A stretch of 48,239 nucleotides of DNA from Actinomadura_C sp036008685 (GTDB taxonomy: Bacteria > Actinomycetota > Actinomycetes > Streptosporangiales > Streptosporangiaceae). The stretch spans positions 1 to 48,239 of the forward strand of contig DASYNF010000209.1 of the NCBI GenBank assembly GCA_036008685.1. Direction: 5' to 3'. The position numbers were made by a program, and so were the translations under genes. Below the pieces are notes generated by a model. That model had not been told where the DNA came from. It did not search any database and worked only from the letters and a program-made list of their open reading frames with translations. Position 1 is the first letter of the stretch. Each line of letters starts with the position of its first letter. Below are positions 48,230 to 48,239 of this stretch, in pieces.

Positions 48230-48239
48230 CGCATGTATT

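Overview
The window is chromosomal DNA of a very high-GC Gram-positive actinomycete. The coding bias (third positions almost all G or C), frequent GTG starts, a separate 185-aa b and 271-aa delta ATP synthase subunit, NucS in place of MutSL, a long disordered insert in Rho, and a Scy/FilP-like coiled-coil protein all point this way. From memory, gene order follows the Streptomyces coelicolor interval of about SCO5415 (icmA) to SCO5352 (upstream of lysA), but the DNA looks like a non-Streptomyces actinomycete, probably Streptosporangiales. The assignment is an inference, not a database result.

Layout. 1-2721: edge of a probable NUDIX gene, a repeat patch, then marR and icmA with a palindrome between them. 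2870-7110: an ABC-type ATPase/permease pair with a degenerate ATPase, then three uncharacterised membrane proteins (DUF3817, DUF2127, DUF4230 types). 7175-10165: meaB, a thiolase and methylmalonyl-CoA epimerase. 10238-11868: an OmpA-domain envelope protein coupled to a lipoprotein. 12273-15005: Scy/FilP-like protein and an AI-2E-type permease. 15000-21807: two alpha/beta hydrolases, a small zinc protein, a double 3-hydroxyacyl-CoA dehydrogenase, a luciferase-like oxidoreductase, an SCO5389-family protein, a GNAT enzyme and nucS. 22161-24716: an M50 protease, a possible 35-aa protein, cobalamin adenosyltransferase and a DUF2550 protein. 24736-32802: the complete ATP synthase operon atpI-(atpZ-like)-B-E-F-H-A-G-D-C on the minus strand. 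32969-36628: a WecA-type transferase, a short accessory patch (lipoprotein, small secreted protein, AT-rich leader) and Sua5/TsaC with an acidic tail. 36684-41449: prmC, prfA, rpmE and rho. 41826-47558: the aspartate-family operon (ArgS-like protein)-lysA-hom-thrC-thrB. 47616-48239: a lone receiver protein and tRNA-Arg(CCG).

How it fits together. IcmA, MeaB, the cobalamin adenosyltransferase, the epimerase, thiolase and hydroxyacyl-CoA dehydrogenase form a scattered B12-dependent branched/odd-chain acyl-CoA module. The active-site residues of the mutase (Phe78, Gln196) say isobutyryl-CoA rather than methylmalonyl-CoA mutase. prfA-prmC-sua5, rpmE, rho and the tRNA belong to translation and transcription termination.

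Most of the window is conserved housekeeping sequence. I did not find a clear new defence system or biosynthetic cluster. The best leads are the degenerate ABC pair, the ArgS-like protein without a catalytic core near tRNA-Arg, a recurrent leaderless promoter architecture (TANNNT-N7-GTG), CRP-like sites upstream of atp and of the secreted-protein gene, and small tandem repeats clustered at gene 3' ends.
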